Shown: one piece after another, positions 31,626 through 41,154 of the stretch
Numbering within the stretch: position 1 is the stretch's first letter
How the letters are laid out: each line of letters opens with the position of its first letter
Source: an uncultured Porphyromonadaceae bacterium
GTDB taxonomy: Bacteria; Bacteroidota; Bacteroidia; Bacteroidales; Muribaculaceae
NCBI GenBank assembly: GCA_902495245.1
Contig: CABUWI010000011.1
Span: 1-64,000 of the forward strand
Length of the DNA stretch: 64,000 nucleotides
Direction: 5' to 3'
Notes under the pieces: model-generated
What the model was told of the DNA's origin: nothing
Database searches by the model: none
Seen by the model: the letters and a program-made list of their open reading frames with translations, nothing else
Position numbers and translations under genes: made by a program

Positions 31626-34600
31626 TTTGCGAGTTGAATGCGGATTGAATATTTCACGGGCGTGGAGGGCACGCAGTAGGCCGGCATCGTGCCGACGTCG
31701 TGGCCGCACGAGGCGTTGCCGATGCCGCGCATGGCGCCGTCAAGATGGACCACGGTGTAGGGTCTCGGCGTCAGTTCCCACATGTGGCCGGCGTTCATGA
31801 GGTCGGCGTCGGTCCAGGGCAGTGCCGAGAAGCCCACATGGCCGCCGGCGCTGATGGTGATTCCGCGGCCGGTCTCCGGGTCGGTGAGCGTCAGCTCGCG
31901 CAGGTCTTCGCGGTTGCCCGTGCTCTGCGGTTTGACGTAGGTCTCGCCCGATTCGGCCACTGTGGTCGAATAGCGGCCAAGCAGCGCGCCGTCAAGGCGG
32001 TCGTTGGAGTTCGAGAGCGGGCCGCGGGCATAATAGTCGAGCGCCGTAAAGGCGGGGTTGATGCCCATGCTGACGCCGGCGCGACGCAGATCGGCCGTGT
32101 GGGGCGTCAGGGTGATGTCCATGTCGAGCACGCCCTGCGGATAGATGGTGTAGACAATGGTCTCGTCGGCCAGCGTGCCGCGGCGCGTCGACGTGAACGT
32201 GGCGGCGTAGCCGAGGTTGGCCACCGAGGTCTCCGCCTCGGTCTGCATGCCGTTGTCGGTGTTGCCGAAGCGGTCGTTTTCAATCCAGCGGTGGTTGTCG
32301 AACTGCGGGCCCATGCCGGCGGCGATTACGGGCGTGCCGCCGAGCTCGAGGCTCACAAGCCGGCCCGTCTTGGTGTTGAAGGCGGCCTTGAGGGCGCGCG
32401 AGGTGAAGATGACGTTGTCGCCCCCGCGGTCGGTGGTCATTGCGCCGGCGCCCTTCAGTGCGGGCAGTTCGGGCAGACCGGGCGTGAGCGCAAGCTGATG
32501 CAGGGCCTCTTCATGGCCGGCGGCGGTGGCGCGAGTGGCGTTGCGGCGCAGCACGCGCAGGTTCAGCAGCGACTCGGCGTCCTTTTTCAGGCGCGGCAGC
32601 TTCAGGGTTACGACGGCCGTCTCGCCCGGCTTGGTCGCGGGCAGCGCCACGGTCTTCGAGGCCGTCTCGCGGCCGTCGGTCAGCAGCTCCCAGCGCAGGT
32701 CGAACTCGTTGAGGTCGGTGAAGTCATAGGCGTTGCGCAGCCAAAGCGTTACCTTGTTCTTGTCCACGGCAACAGAGTCGAACTTGACCCACTGGTGCAC
32801 GGCCTTGACCTCGGCCAGCTTGGCCGTGGGTCTGCGCTCGGGGCCGACGATGCCGTTCGAGCAGAAATTGCCCTGATGGGGGCCGGGATAGTCATAGCCC
32901 GTGGTGATTTGGCGCTTGCCCTGCTTGAGCAGCTGCGGGTCATAGATTGCCTGGTCAACCCAGTCCCAGACCATGCCGCCCACCGTCGAGTTGGAGGCCT
33001 CGATTACGTCCCAGTATTCGCGATAGTTGCCCATGGCGTTGCCCATGGCGTGGGCAAACTCGCAGATAAGCATCGGCTTGTCGAGGTTGGAGGTGTTGGC
33101 ATGCATCCAGGCCTGGCCGGGATACATCTTCGAGTAGAAGTCGCTGAAGCGGTTGCCGCCGAAGTCGCGGCCGGCGCGGGTGCCTTCATAATGCACGGGG
33201 CGCGAGTCGAGCTTCTTGGCCGCCGCATAGCAGTCGGCAAAGTTGCTGCCGTTGCCCGCCTCATTGCCCAGGCTCCACATCACCACCGAGGGGTGGTTGC
33301 GGTCGCGAAGCACCATGCGGTCAATGCGGTCAACGAACGCCGGAATCCACTCGGGCTTGTCGCTGATGCTCTGGTTTGCGTGGTCTTCAAGGTCGGCCTC
33401 GTCGCAGAGGTAGAGGCCGTAATAGTCGGCCATGGCGGCCATGCGGGCGTCGTTCGGATAGTGGCTGGTGCGCAGCGTGTTGATGTTGTTGCGCTTCATC
33501 AGCAAGATGTCTTGCAGCATCTCGTCCACCGTTACGGCGCGGCCGTTGACGGGCGACGTGTCGTGGCGGTTCACGCCCTTGAGAAAGACGCGGCGACCGT
33601 TGATGTAGAGAAGCGAGCCGTCGATGCGCACGTCGCGAATGCCCACGGGCGTCGAGAACGCCAGCACTTCCTTGCCGTCAATGCTCTCGACGACGTCAAG
33701 GCGATAGAGCGCGGGCTTTTCGGCGCTCCAGAGCTGCGGGTTCTCGACGGCAAACGAGCACTTGGTCGTGGCGCCGCCGCCCATTTTCAGCGTGTCCGAG
33801 CCCACGAGCGCGCCCGAGGGACTGTAAAGTTTCAGGGCCAGCGTCGCGTTGCCGCTGCCGCGGGTGGGAAAGTCGACATTTACGTCGGCCTTGCTGAAAT
33901 CGGAGTTGAGAGTGGTGGTAACATAATGGTCGAATACCGACATCTCGGGCAGGCTCAGCAGCTCGACGTCACGGAAGATGCCGCTCATACGGAACATGTC
34001 CTGACACTCCAGATATGAGCCGTCGCTCCAGCGGAACACCTCCACGGCCAGCGTGTTCTCGCCCGGCTTGAGAGCCTCGGTGATGTCGAATTCGGCAACG
34101 TTGTTCGAGCCTTGGGTGTAGCCTATATATTCGCCGTTTACCCACACGTTGGCGGCCGAATAGATGCCGCCGAAGTGAAGAATGGTGCGGCGGTCGGCCC
34201 AATCGGCCGGTACGGTGAACGTGCGCAGGTAAGAGCCCACGGGGTTGATGCCGTAGTTCTTGCCGCCGTCGTTGAAGCCGGGGCGCGCCTTGATGAAGGG
34301 CGGAGTGTTGGAGTGGGGATATTCGACATTGCAGTAGATGGGCTTGTCATAGCCGAGCATCTCCCAGTTGGAGGGCACGGGAATATTGTCCCAGCCGCTC
34401 GCGTCGAAGCCGTCGGCCCAGAAATCGAGCGGACGCTGCGACGGCTCGGGCACGAAGTGGAATTTCCACGTGCCGTTCAGGCTCTGACGCACCGACGACT
34501 TGGGCGTCAGCCAGGGCGTGCGCAAAAAGTCGGCATCGGCCAGCATCTCGGCTTCCGTGCGATAGGGGTTCATCGTTGCGCGGCCGGGCAGTTTGTTGAT

Positions 34601-35524
34601 TGCGAACACCTGCTCGTCTTCCCACACGGGCGACTTCAGTTTCGGCTTCTCTACAACCTCCACGGTGAAGTGCGCGGCGGGGTCGGCGAGGTTGAGGTCG
34701 GCCTTCTCCAGGCGCCCGTCAGCGCCGAGGCGATACATCTTGCCGGTGCCGGCCGAGGTGATGACCACGGCCTTGCCGCCGTCAACGGGCGTGAAGCGGA
34801 AGCGCGCGTTGTTCCACACTCCCTCTTGCGCGGGCCATTGAATCAGCTCCGTGATGGCCGCGTTGCCGCCGCCATCGTCCCAGTTCTGCGTGTAGAAGCC
34901 GCCCGACACGGCGCGGTCGTTCAGGTCAATCATCTTCACGCTCCAATACTGGCCGCGGTTATCGGCGTCGGACTCTTCGGCCGTGATTCGGGCGTTGTTC
35001 TCGCCCGAGTCGCCCGTGCCGAGCACCTTGTCCGGCGCCCCCGCGGGGTGGAAACGATAGGTCAGCGCGTCGTCAAAGCCGACCTTCTGACCCGTGGCTA
35101 TGGCGAACTTGCCGGCTTTCGATTTGTCCACCAGCACCAGCGCCCCTCCGCTGAAGGCGGCGGCCACGGCCGGATTGTTGGCCGGCACAAGGGTGTAGAG
35201 CCCCTTGCCTGCGGGAGTGATTTTCCAAAGCTGCGCCTCGTCCGAGCCGTTGTTGACCCCGACGGCGACTTTACGGCCGTCGGCACGCAGCGCCATGTTG
35301 CTGAACGGGTTGATGATGCGCCACGAGCCGCTCAACGCGCTCAGCGTCCAGTAGTCGGCAGGGCTTTCGGCGTCGGCCTTCCCCACGCCGGCATTGTCGC
35401 GCACCACGAGCTGACTGCCCGAAGGCGATATGTTATACAAAGCTCCGGGAGCGAAATTCTGGCCCCAAAGTGTCAGAGAGGCAACGGCCGCCAAGGCCGC
35501 GCAAAGCAATCGATGTATTTTCAT
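31622..35524 (-). CDS. Secreted GH2 beta-galactosidase-like enzyme with N-terminal lectin-like domain
   Basis: 1300 residues from the ATG at 35524 (a TTG two codons earlier is possible). A signal peptide (MKIHRLLCAALAAVASLTLWG) is followed by a beta-trefoil or ricin-like region (about 25-300: LYNISPSGSQLVVRDN, NPFSNMALRADG), then a GH2 enzyme with sugar-binding, immunoglobulin-like and barrel domains. Catalytic residues: Glu755 in LGNEAGNG (acid/base) and Glu822 in ICEFAHAMGN (nucleophile). The C-terminal beta-galactosidase small-chain domain is present (RWIENDRFGNT, YYARGPLSNSNDR). It is divergent from the second GH2 gene at 35720, with a promoter at 35590-35559. Confidence 0.93.
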   Translation of the reverse strand: MKIHRLLCAALAAVASLTLWGQNFAPGALYNISPSGSQLVVRDNAGVGKADAESPADYWTLSALSGSWRIINPFSNMALRADGRKVAVGVNNGSDEAQLWKITPAGKGLYTLVPANNPAVAAAFSGGALVLVDKSKAGKFAIATGQKVGFDDALTYRFHPAGAPDKVLGTGDSGENNARITAEESDADNRGQYWSVKMIDLNDRAVSGGFYTQNWDDGGGNAAITELIQWPAQEGVWNNARFRFTPVDGGKAVVITSAGTGKMYRLGADGRLEKADLNLADPAAHFTVEVVEKPKLKSPVWEDEQVFAINKLPGRATMNPYRTEAEMLADADFLRTPWLTPKSSVRQSLNGTWKFHFVPEPSQRPLDFWADGFDASGWDNIPVPSNWEMLGYDKPIYCNVEYPHSNTPPFIKARPGFNDGGKNYGINPVGSYLRTFTVPADWADRRTILHFGGIYSAANVWVNGEYIGYTQGSNNVAEFDITEALKPGENTLAVEVFRWSDGSYLECQDMFRMSGIFRDVELLSLPEMSVFDHYVTTTLNSDFSKADVNVDFPTRGSGNATLALKLYSPSGALVGSDTLKMGGGATTKCSFAVENPQLWSAEKPALYRLDVVESIDGKEVLAFSTPVGIRDVRIDGSLLYINGRRVFLKGVNRHDTSPVNGRAVTVDEMLQDILLMKRNNINTLRTSHYPNDARMAAMADYYGLYLCDEADLEDHANQSISDKPEWIPAFVDRIDRMVLRDRNHPSVVMWSLGNEAGNGSNFADCYAAAKKLDSRPVHYEGTRAGRDFGGNRFSDFYSKMYPGQAWMHANTSNLDKPMLICEFAHAMGNAMGNYREYWDVIEASNSTVGGMVWDWVDQAIYDPQLLKQGKRQITTGYDYPGPHQGNFCSNGIVGPERRPTAKLAEVKAVHQWVKFDSVAVDKNKVTLWLRNAYDFTDLNEFDLRWELLTDGRETASKTVALPATKPGETAVVTLKLPRLKKDAESLLNLRVLRRNATRATAAGHEEALHQLALTPGLPELPALKGAGAMTTDRGGDNVIFTSRALKAAFNTKTGRLVSLELGGTPVIAAGMGPQFDNHRWIENDRFGNTDNGMQTEAETSVANLGYAATFTSTRRGTLADETIVYTIYPQGVLDMDITLTPHTADLRRAGVSMGINPAFTALDYYARGPLSNSNDRLDGALLGRYSTTVAESGETYVKPQSTGNREDLRELTLTDPETGRGITISAGGHVGFSALPWTDADLMNAGHMWELTPRPYTVVHLDGAMRGIGNASCGHDVGTMPAYCVPSTPVKYSIRIQLAK

Positions 35525-35558
35525 GGTCAATTAAAAATTGGCTTATTATATTCCACTC

Positions 35559-35590
35559 CAAAGTTACAAAAAAACGCCGACACCGCCAAA
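35559..35590 (-). promoter_or_regulatory. Promoter of the leftward GH2 gene
   Basis: On the minus strand TTTG (35590-35587), a 20-base spacer and TAACTTTG (35566-35559), with a leader of about 30 bases to the ATG at 35524. Confidence 0.75.
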
Positions 35591-35651
35591 CCCGAGTCTC
35601 ACCCGCCAATTTATTGTTGAGCCGACGGAGGCGCGACCTGTAGGCGCAGGT

Positions 35652-35682
35652 TTTGTTTTGTGAGGAATTTTGCGTAATTTTG
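35652..35682 (+). promoter_or_regulatory. Promoter of the rightward GH2 gene
   Basis: TTTG 35652-35655, a 19-base spacer, TAATTTTG 35675-35682. The leader to the ATG at 35720 is about 33 bases. With the leftward promoter it makes a compact divergent region of 195 bases. Confidence 0.75.
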
Positions 35683-35719
35683 CGAATAAATTCAAAACCG
35701 ATTCATCAGAGCGAAGACT

Positions 35720-38700
35720 ATGAACCTTAAATCGTTAGCATCAGCGCCGGCCGCCATTGCGGCCCTTGTGGCCGTGTCGGTAACGGCCGGAGCTATTGAC
35801 CGTCAGACAACCTGGGCCGACTACTGGGAGAATCAGGCCGTGTTTGCCGTAAACAAAGAGAAGGCCCATGCCACCACCGTGCCCTACCCCTCGGCTGCCG
35901 ATGTAAAGGCCGATGCCGATTTTTACGCTACCCCCTGGGTCGCAACGAAGTCGTCGCGGGTCATGAGCCTCAACGGCACTTGGAAGTTCAACTTCGTCGA
36001 TGAGCCCTCAAAGCGCCCGCTCGACTTCTTCGCCGAAGGCTTCGACGCCTCGGGCTGGGACGACATTCCCGTGCCCTCCAACTGGGAGATGCACGGATAT
36101 GACCACCCGATGTATCTCAACACCCGCTATCCCTTCAACGACAATCCGCCCTACATCGAGCGCCGCCCCGGTTCGTCGGGGTTCGGACTCAACCCGGTGG
36201 GTTCTTATCTGACCTCGTTCACCGTGCCCGATTCCTGGAGCGGCAACGAGCTGTTCCTGAATTTCGAGGGCATATATTCGGCCGCCTATGTGTGGGTGAA
36301 CGGCCGCTTCGCGGGCTACACGCAGGCGTCGAACACCGACCATGAATTCGACATCACCGACCTGGCCCGCACGGGCGCCAACACGCTGGCCGTGCAGGTG
36401 TTCCGCTGGTGCGACGGTTCGTATATCGAAAATCAGGACATGTTCCGCATGTCGGGCATCTACCGCAACGTAACCCTCACGGCGCGCCCCAAGGTGTTTG
36501 TGCGCGACCATTACATCACCTCCGCCCTCAACCCCGCGGCAGACTATAAATCGGGCACGCTCAACCTCGCCCTGGAGCTTGACAACCGCTCTGACGCCGA
36601 GGCCGCGGTCAGCGCCGAGGCCGTGCTCATGGCGCCCGACGGCTCCGTGGCCGGCACGCTCAGCGGCACAACTACGGTCAGCATAGGTGCCGGCGCGACG
36701 CAGACGGCCAACCTCTCGCTGGCCCTCGGGAACCTCTCGCTCTGGACGGCCGAGACTCCCGAGCTCTACACCCTCGTCGTCTCGCTCAAAGACGCCGCCG
36801 GCTCCGAGCTGGAGGCATTCTCGACGAAATATGGCTTCCGCCACATTGAAATTGCCAACAGCGCCGTCCTCATCAACGGCAAGAAGGTCTACTTCAAGGG
36901 CGTGAACCGCCACGACACCGACCCGCTGCTGGGCCGTGCCGTAACGACCGAGTCGATGCTTCAGGACGTCATCATGATGAAGCAGAACAACATCAACACC
37001 ATTCGTTCGAGCCACTATCCCAACGCTGCCCGCATGTATGCCATGTTCGACCACTTCGGGCTCTACAACATGGACGAGGCCGACCTTGAGTGCCACCCCC
37101 GGCGCAGCCTCAGCGACGACGCTTCGTGGATTCCCGCTTTCGTCGACCGCGAGGAGCGAATGGTGCTGCGCGACCGCAACCACCCGTCGGTGATTTTCTG
37201 GAGCCTCGGCAACGAGGCCGGAGCGGGCGCCAACTTCAGGGCGTGCTATGACGCCGTGCGCACGCTCGACCCCCGCATTATCCACTACGAGGGCTTCGGC
37301 GTGAACACCTATTCCGACCTCACCGCAAAGATGTATCCGAGCTACGACGAGCTGGTCAGCACCGACCGCAACGCCTCCGAATCCCGCCCCCACTTCGTTA
37401 CGGAATATGCCCACGCAATGGGTCAGGCCATCGGCAACCTCAAGGACTACTGGGACTATATCGAACAGAGCCGCCGCATCATCGGCGGCTGCATCTGGGA
37501 CTGGGTGGACCAGGGCATCTGCCACCCCGACGAAATTGCCTCCGGCTCGATTCGCGGCTACTATACCGGCTATGACTTCCCCGGCCCCCATCAGGGCAAC
37601 TTCTGCAACAACGGCATTCTCGGCCCCGACCGCAAGCCGACGGCCAAGCTCGCCGAGGTCAAGGCCGTGCATCAGTGGATAAAGATGTCCGATTTCAATC
37701 CCGAGGCCAAGACGGTCAGAGTGGAAAACACCTACGACTTCATTGACCTGAGCGACTTCGAGATTCACTGGAAGCGCGGAGCCGAGAGCGGCGTCATCAC
37801 CGACTTCAACCTCGCCTCCGAAACGTCCGGAACGCTCACTCTGCCCTACACCGCTCCCTGCCCCGACGGCTCGGAGATGCTGCTCGACATCGAGTTCGTA
37901 ACCCGCAAGGCCTCTCCCTGGGCCGAGGCCGGCCATGTCGTGGCCCGCGCGCAGTTTGCCGAGGGCACTCACACCCTTGCCACCAAAAGCCCGGCGCAGA
38001 CGGCCGGCAGCCTGACCCTCAGCGGCACGAATCCGCTCACCGTGGCCGGCAACGGTTTCGCCCTCGTCTTCGATGGCGACGGACGCCTCGTCTCAATGAA
38101 ATATAACGGCACCGACTATATCCACAACGGACGCGGTCCGGCGTTCGACAACGTGCGCTGGATTGAAAACGACGTGCCCGACGGCGGCAGCGAGCCTTCG
38201 TCGCTCACAAATGTCGGTTTCACGTTCACCGGCATGGACGTCGAGCCCCTCGAAGGCGACGCCTCGGCCGCCAAGGCCGTGAAAATCACGTCGGCCTACA
38301 CTGCCGACGGCTTCTGCGACTACACGCTGACCTATACCGTCTTTGCCGACGGAGTCGTGGACCTCGAGGCCGAGTTCAGGCCGAAATCGTCCGACATCGA
38401 CCGCATGGGCCTCTCAATGAGCCTCATGCCCGGCCTGGAGAATGTTGAATATTTTGCCCGCGGCCCCTGGAGCAACTATGTCGACCGCAAGAACGGCGTC
38501 TTTGCCGACCTCTACAAGACCACGGTTAGCGACATGCGCGAACACTTCGTGCGCCCGCAGTCCATGGGCAACCGCGAAGACCTCCGCTCGCTGCGCCTGA
38601 GCGCGCCCGACGGCTTCGGCATGCTCGTCGAGACCGAAGGCCGCGTCAACTTCTCGGCGCTCCATTTCACCGAAAACGACCTCCTCGCCGCCAGACATGA

Positions 38701-39949
38701 CTTCGAGCTGTCGCCGCGCGACGAAATCATTGTCCACTTCGACTACATGCAGCGCGGACTCGGCAACGGCTCGTGCGGACCCGCCACGATGAACAAATAT
38801 CGCATACCCTCGTCGGGCACTTACGCCTACAAGCTCCGCTTCACCCCGCAGCTCACACCGGGCGCCGGCTACAGTGTGCCGCAGGGCTCGTCTTGCGCCG
38901 CCTTCCTGACCTCGCTGTCAACCGAAGGCGCTTTCGACTCCGAACTTGACTACACGGCCGCCTCAGCACCCGACGGGCTCTACACGATGATTGCCGACTG
39001 CACCGCCACCATCGGCGCCGGCCCCACCGTCCTCAAAGCCGCCACCGACCGCCCCGTGCGCGCCATGGCCGCATGGATTGACCTTGACCGCGACTTCCGG
39101 TTCTCCGACGCCGAACGCCTCGCCGCCGATGCCGACGGCCGCCTGACAATCGACATTCCCGCCACGGCCAAGGGCGGCAGCTATCGCCTGCGCGTGGCCC
39201 TGAGCGACGCCGACGGCGTCCCCGCGCCCGACGGACCGCTGGCTTCGGGCCGCGTCTACGACTTCAACCTAACCGTCGTGCCCGCCGGCGGCTCGGCCGA
39301 CTATGTCAACCCCTCCGGTTCGATGCACTCCGCCGGTCAGGCCTGGGTCAAAGCAATCACTACCGAAGGTGCCGACAACGACATCGACTGCCGCTTCACG
39401 TCGAAGCCCGACGCCTTCTTCACGCTGCTCGACCAAACCGTAGTGGCCCAACCCGGCGCGACATTCGGGCTGCACCTGTCAGCCAATCAGGCAGGCCCGG
39501 CATCAACAACTACGGTCTATCAGGACCTCCGCTATAACTTCGCCGTGATTTACGCCGACTTCTACGGCACGGGCGAGTGGGAACAGCTTGCCACCGTCGG
39601 CAAGCGCTTCAGCGGCGGCGAGGTGCTGGCCAACTACAACACCGTCATGGAGATTGACCAACGCGTAACCGTGCCTCTCAACGCCCCCTCGGGCGCCGGA
39701 CGCCTCCGCGTAATCTATCAGAACGCATGGCGCGACCTCGAAGGCCCCAATGCCCAAAACGTCTACGAAGGCGTTGCCTACGACATTCCGCTGCGCATAT
39801 CGGCCCGAACCGACATCGTCGACCTCATCGCCCCGGCCGACGCTTCCGACTCCGCCGGGCGAACCGTCTACGACCTCCAGGGGCGCCGCGTCGCCTCCGC
39901 CTCGCGCCCCGGCATCTACATTGTCAACGGCCGCAAAATCCTGAAATAA
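35720..39949 (+). CDS. Secreted GH2 beta-galactosidase-like enzyme with C-terminal GEVED-like domain and sorting-like tail
   Basis: 1409 residues. A signal peptide (SAPAAIAALVAVSVTAGA) precedes the GH2 modules: LNGTWKFNFVDEPSKRPLDFF, IPVPSNWEMHGYD, DMFRMSGIYRNV. Catalytic residues are Glu499 in LGNEAGAG and Glu562 in VTEYAHAMGQ. The small-chain domain has VRWIENDVPDG and YFARGPWSNYVDRKNG. After about residue 1055 a GEVED-like domain follows (MAAWIDLDRDFRFSDAERL), then a beta domain and the tail YDLQGRRV...GIYIVNGRKILK. It is a paralogue of the opposite GH2 gene but lacks the N-terminal lectin-like region. Both probably process galactose-containing host or plant glycans; no SusC/D pair is adjacent. 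Confidence 0.92.
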   Translation: MNLKSLASAPAAIAALVAVSVTAGAIDRQTTWADYWENQAVFAVNKEKAHATTVPYPSAADVKADADFYATPWVATKSSRVMSLNGTWKFNFVDEPSKRPLDFFAEGFDASGWDDIPVPSNWEMHGYDHPMYLNTRYPFNDNPPYIERRPGSSGFGLNPVGSYLTSFTVPDSWSGNELFLNFEGIYSAAYVWVNGRFAGYTQASNTDHEFDITDLARTGANTLAVQVFRWCDGSYIENQDMFRMSGIYRNVTLTARPKVFVRDHYITSALNPAADYKSGTLNLALELDNRSDAEAAVSAEAVLMAPDGSVAGTLSGTTTVSIGAGATQTANLSLALGNLSLWTAETPELYTLVVSLKDAAGSELEAFSTKYGFRHIEIANSAVLINGKKVYFKGVNRHDTDPLLGRAVTTESMLQDVIMMKQNNINTIRSSHYPNAARMYAMFDHFGLYNMDEADLECHPRRSLSDDASWIPAFVDREERMVLRDRNHPSVIFWSLGNEAGAGANFRACYDAVRTLDPRIIHYEGFGVNTYSDLTAKMYPSYDELVSTDRNASESRPHFVTEYAHAMGQAIGNLKDYWDYIEQSRRIIGGCIWDWVDQGICHPDEIASGSIRGYYTGYDFPGPHQGNFCNNGILGPDRKPTAKLAEVKAVHQWIKMSDFNPEAKTVRVENTYDFIDLSDFEIHWKRGAESGVITDFNLASETSGTLTLPYTAPCPDGSEMLLDIEFVTRKASPWAEAGHVVARAQFAEGTHTLATKSPAQTAGSLTLSGTNPLTVAGNGFALVFDGDGRLVSMKYNGTDYIHNGRGPAFDNVRWIENDVPDGGSEPSSLTNVGFTFTGMDVEPLEGDASAAKAVKITSAYTADGFCDYTLTYTVFADGVVDLEAEFRPKSSDIDRMGLSMSLMPGLENVEYFARGPWSNYVDRKNGVFADLYKTTVSDMREHFVRPQSMGNREDLRSLRLSAPDGFGMLVETEGRVNFSALHFTENDLLAARHDFELSPRDEIIVHFDYMQRGLGNGSCGPATMNKYRIPSSGTYAYKLRFTPQLTPGAGYSVPQGSSCAAFLTSLSTEGAFDSELDYTAASAPDGLYTMIADCTATIGAGPTVLKAATDRPVRAMAAWIDLDRDFRFSDAERLAADADGRLTIDIPATAKGGSYRLRVALSDADGVPAPDGPLASGRVYDFNLTVVPAGGSADYVNPSGSMHSAGQAWVKAITTEGADNDIDCRFTSKPDAFFTLLDQTVVAQPGATFGLHLSANQAGPASTTTVYQDLRYNFAVIYADFYGTGEWEQLATVGKRFSGGEVLANYNTVMEIDQRVTVPLNAPSGAGRLRVIYQNAWRDLEGPNAQNVYEGVAYDIPLRISARTDIVDLIAPADASDSAGRTVYDLQGRRVASASRPGIYIVNGRKILK

Positions 39950-39978
39950 CCCCTCCTGACCGCCAATCCGCCTTACGG

Positions 39979-40010
39979 TTTGCACTTGTGGCGAAAAGTT
40001 TGTAAATTTG
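39979..40010 (+). promoter_or_regulatory. Promoter of the rpiB run
   Basis: TTTG 39979-39982, a 20-base spacer, TAAATTTG 40003-40010; leader of about 32 bases to the ATG at 40046. Confidence 0.75.
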
Positions 40011-40045
40011 CACTACACATAACCACAAACCCTCTTTTTTAAGAT

Positions 40046-40489
40046 ATGAAAATAGGAATCTGCAGCGACCACGCCGGCTTTGAGCTCAAAGAGATTATCA
40101 AGGCCGAACTGGCCAAGCGCCCCGAAGTTGACGAGGTCGTTGACTTCGGCACCCACTCAGCCGAATCGTGCGACTATCCCGACTTTGCCCACCCCTGCGC
40201 CTGCGCCCTTGAGCGCGGCGAAGTGTGGCCCGCAATCGGCATCTGCGGCTCGGGCAACGGCATCGCCATGACGCTCAACAAGCATCAGGGCGTCCGCGCG
40301 GCCATGTGCTGGCAGCCCGAACTGGCCCGCCTGGCCCGCGCCCACAACGACGCCAACTGCCTCGTGCTGAGCGCGCGCTTCATCTCGGTCGAGACGGCCA
40401 AAGAGGTGCTCGACGCCTTCCTCACCTCGTCGTTCGAGGGCGGACGCCACGAGCGCCGCATCGAAAAGATTCCCGTAAAGGCCTGCTGA
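40046..40489 (+). CDS. rpiB: Ribose-5-phosphate isomerase B
   Basis: 147 residues. It interconverts ribose 5-phosphate and ribulose 5-phosphate (RpiB/LacAB family). The N-terminal GICSDHAGFELK and the active-site ICGSGNGIAMTLNK are typical, and NCLVLSARFIS lies near the end. The motif reads GSGNG where many enzymes have GTGIG, which is a recognised variant. Downstream at 18 bases is a TRIC-type channel gene and then GDP-mannose pyrophosphorylase, in the same direction. Confidence 0.95.
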   Translation: MKIGICSDHAGFELKEIIKAELAKRPEVDEVVDFGTHSAESCDYPDFAHPCACALERGEVWPAIGICGSGNGIAMTLNKHQGVRAAMCWQPELARLARAHNDANCLVLSARFISVETAKEVLDAFLTSSFEGGRHERRIEKIPVKAC

Positions 40490-40507
40490 CGCCGTCGTCT
40501 AAGCGAT

Positions 40508-41140
40508 ATGCTCTTTTCGTTCATCGTCGAGATGATAGGTGCTCTGGCGTGTGCCATTTCCGGCATACGCCTCGCCGCTCTGAGGCGTTTCGACTGGTTC
40601 GGCGCATACATCATCGGCCTCGTAACCGCCCTCGGCGGCGGAACCCTCCGCGACGCCATGCTCTGCCAGCCCGCGTTCTGGGTGGCTGACCTGCGCTTCT
40701 TTCTGGCCTATTTCATCGTAACGGCCCTGGCGCTGGTGCTCGTAATCGTGTTCAGCCGACAGCTGGTGCGACGCGAACGCATGCTGCTGATTTTCGACGC
40801 CGTAGGCCTCGCGATGTTCACGGTCATCGGAATCGAGAAGGCGCTGGCCCGCGACTGCCCCATGTGCACGGCAATCTGCATGGGCATGATTACGGGCGCT
40901 TTCGGCGGAGTCTTGCGCGACATTCTGCTCAACCGCGTGCCGCTGATTTTCCGCAAAGACATCTACGCCATGGCCTCGCTGTTGGGCGGCGTGGCCTACT
41001 GGCTGACGCTCTGGGCGGGCGCCGTGGCCGAGGTCAGCGGCATGGCCTGCCTCGTGGTGATTGTCGTGGTGCGCATGCTGGCCGTGCGCTATTCGTGGCA
41101 CCTCCCGATTCTCTCTAACAAATATAAACCCGACAGATAA
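40508..41140 (+). CDS. TRIC/UPF0126 family membrane channel protein
   Basis: 210 residues, seven predicted spans in two inverted triple-helix repeats, each with the family glycine-rich motif: GGGTLRD in the first and GGVLRD in the second. Prokaryotic TRIC proteins are trimeric cation channels, while older annotation treats them as UPF0126 (YicG-like). No other domain is present. It is between rpiB and the mannose-1-phosphate guanylyltransferase gene, with no functional connection evident. Confidence 0.88.
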   Translation: MLFSFIVEMIGALACAISGIRLAALRRFDWFGAYIIGLVTALGGGTLRDAMLCQPAFWVADLRFFLAYFIVTALALVLVIVFSRQLVRRERMLLIFDAVGLAMFTVIGIEKALARDCPMCTAICMGMITGAFGGVLRDILLNRVPLIFRKDIYAMASLLGGVAYWLTLWAGAVAEVSGMACLVVIVVVRMLAVRYSWHLPILSNKYKPDR

Positions 41141-41154
41141 TCCCCGTCAACAAC

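Noticed and set aside
31700..34018. 772-residue plus-strand frame opposite the first GH2 gene
   Set aside because: The minus-strand frame has catalytic GH2 motifs and a signal peptide; the plus frame has only low-complexity residues.
36008..37972. 654-residue minus-strand frame opposite the second GH2 gene
   Set aside because: Same reason: shadow of a well-supported GH2 gene, no motifs of its own.
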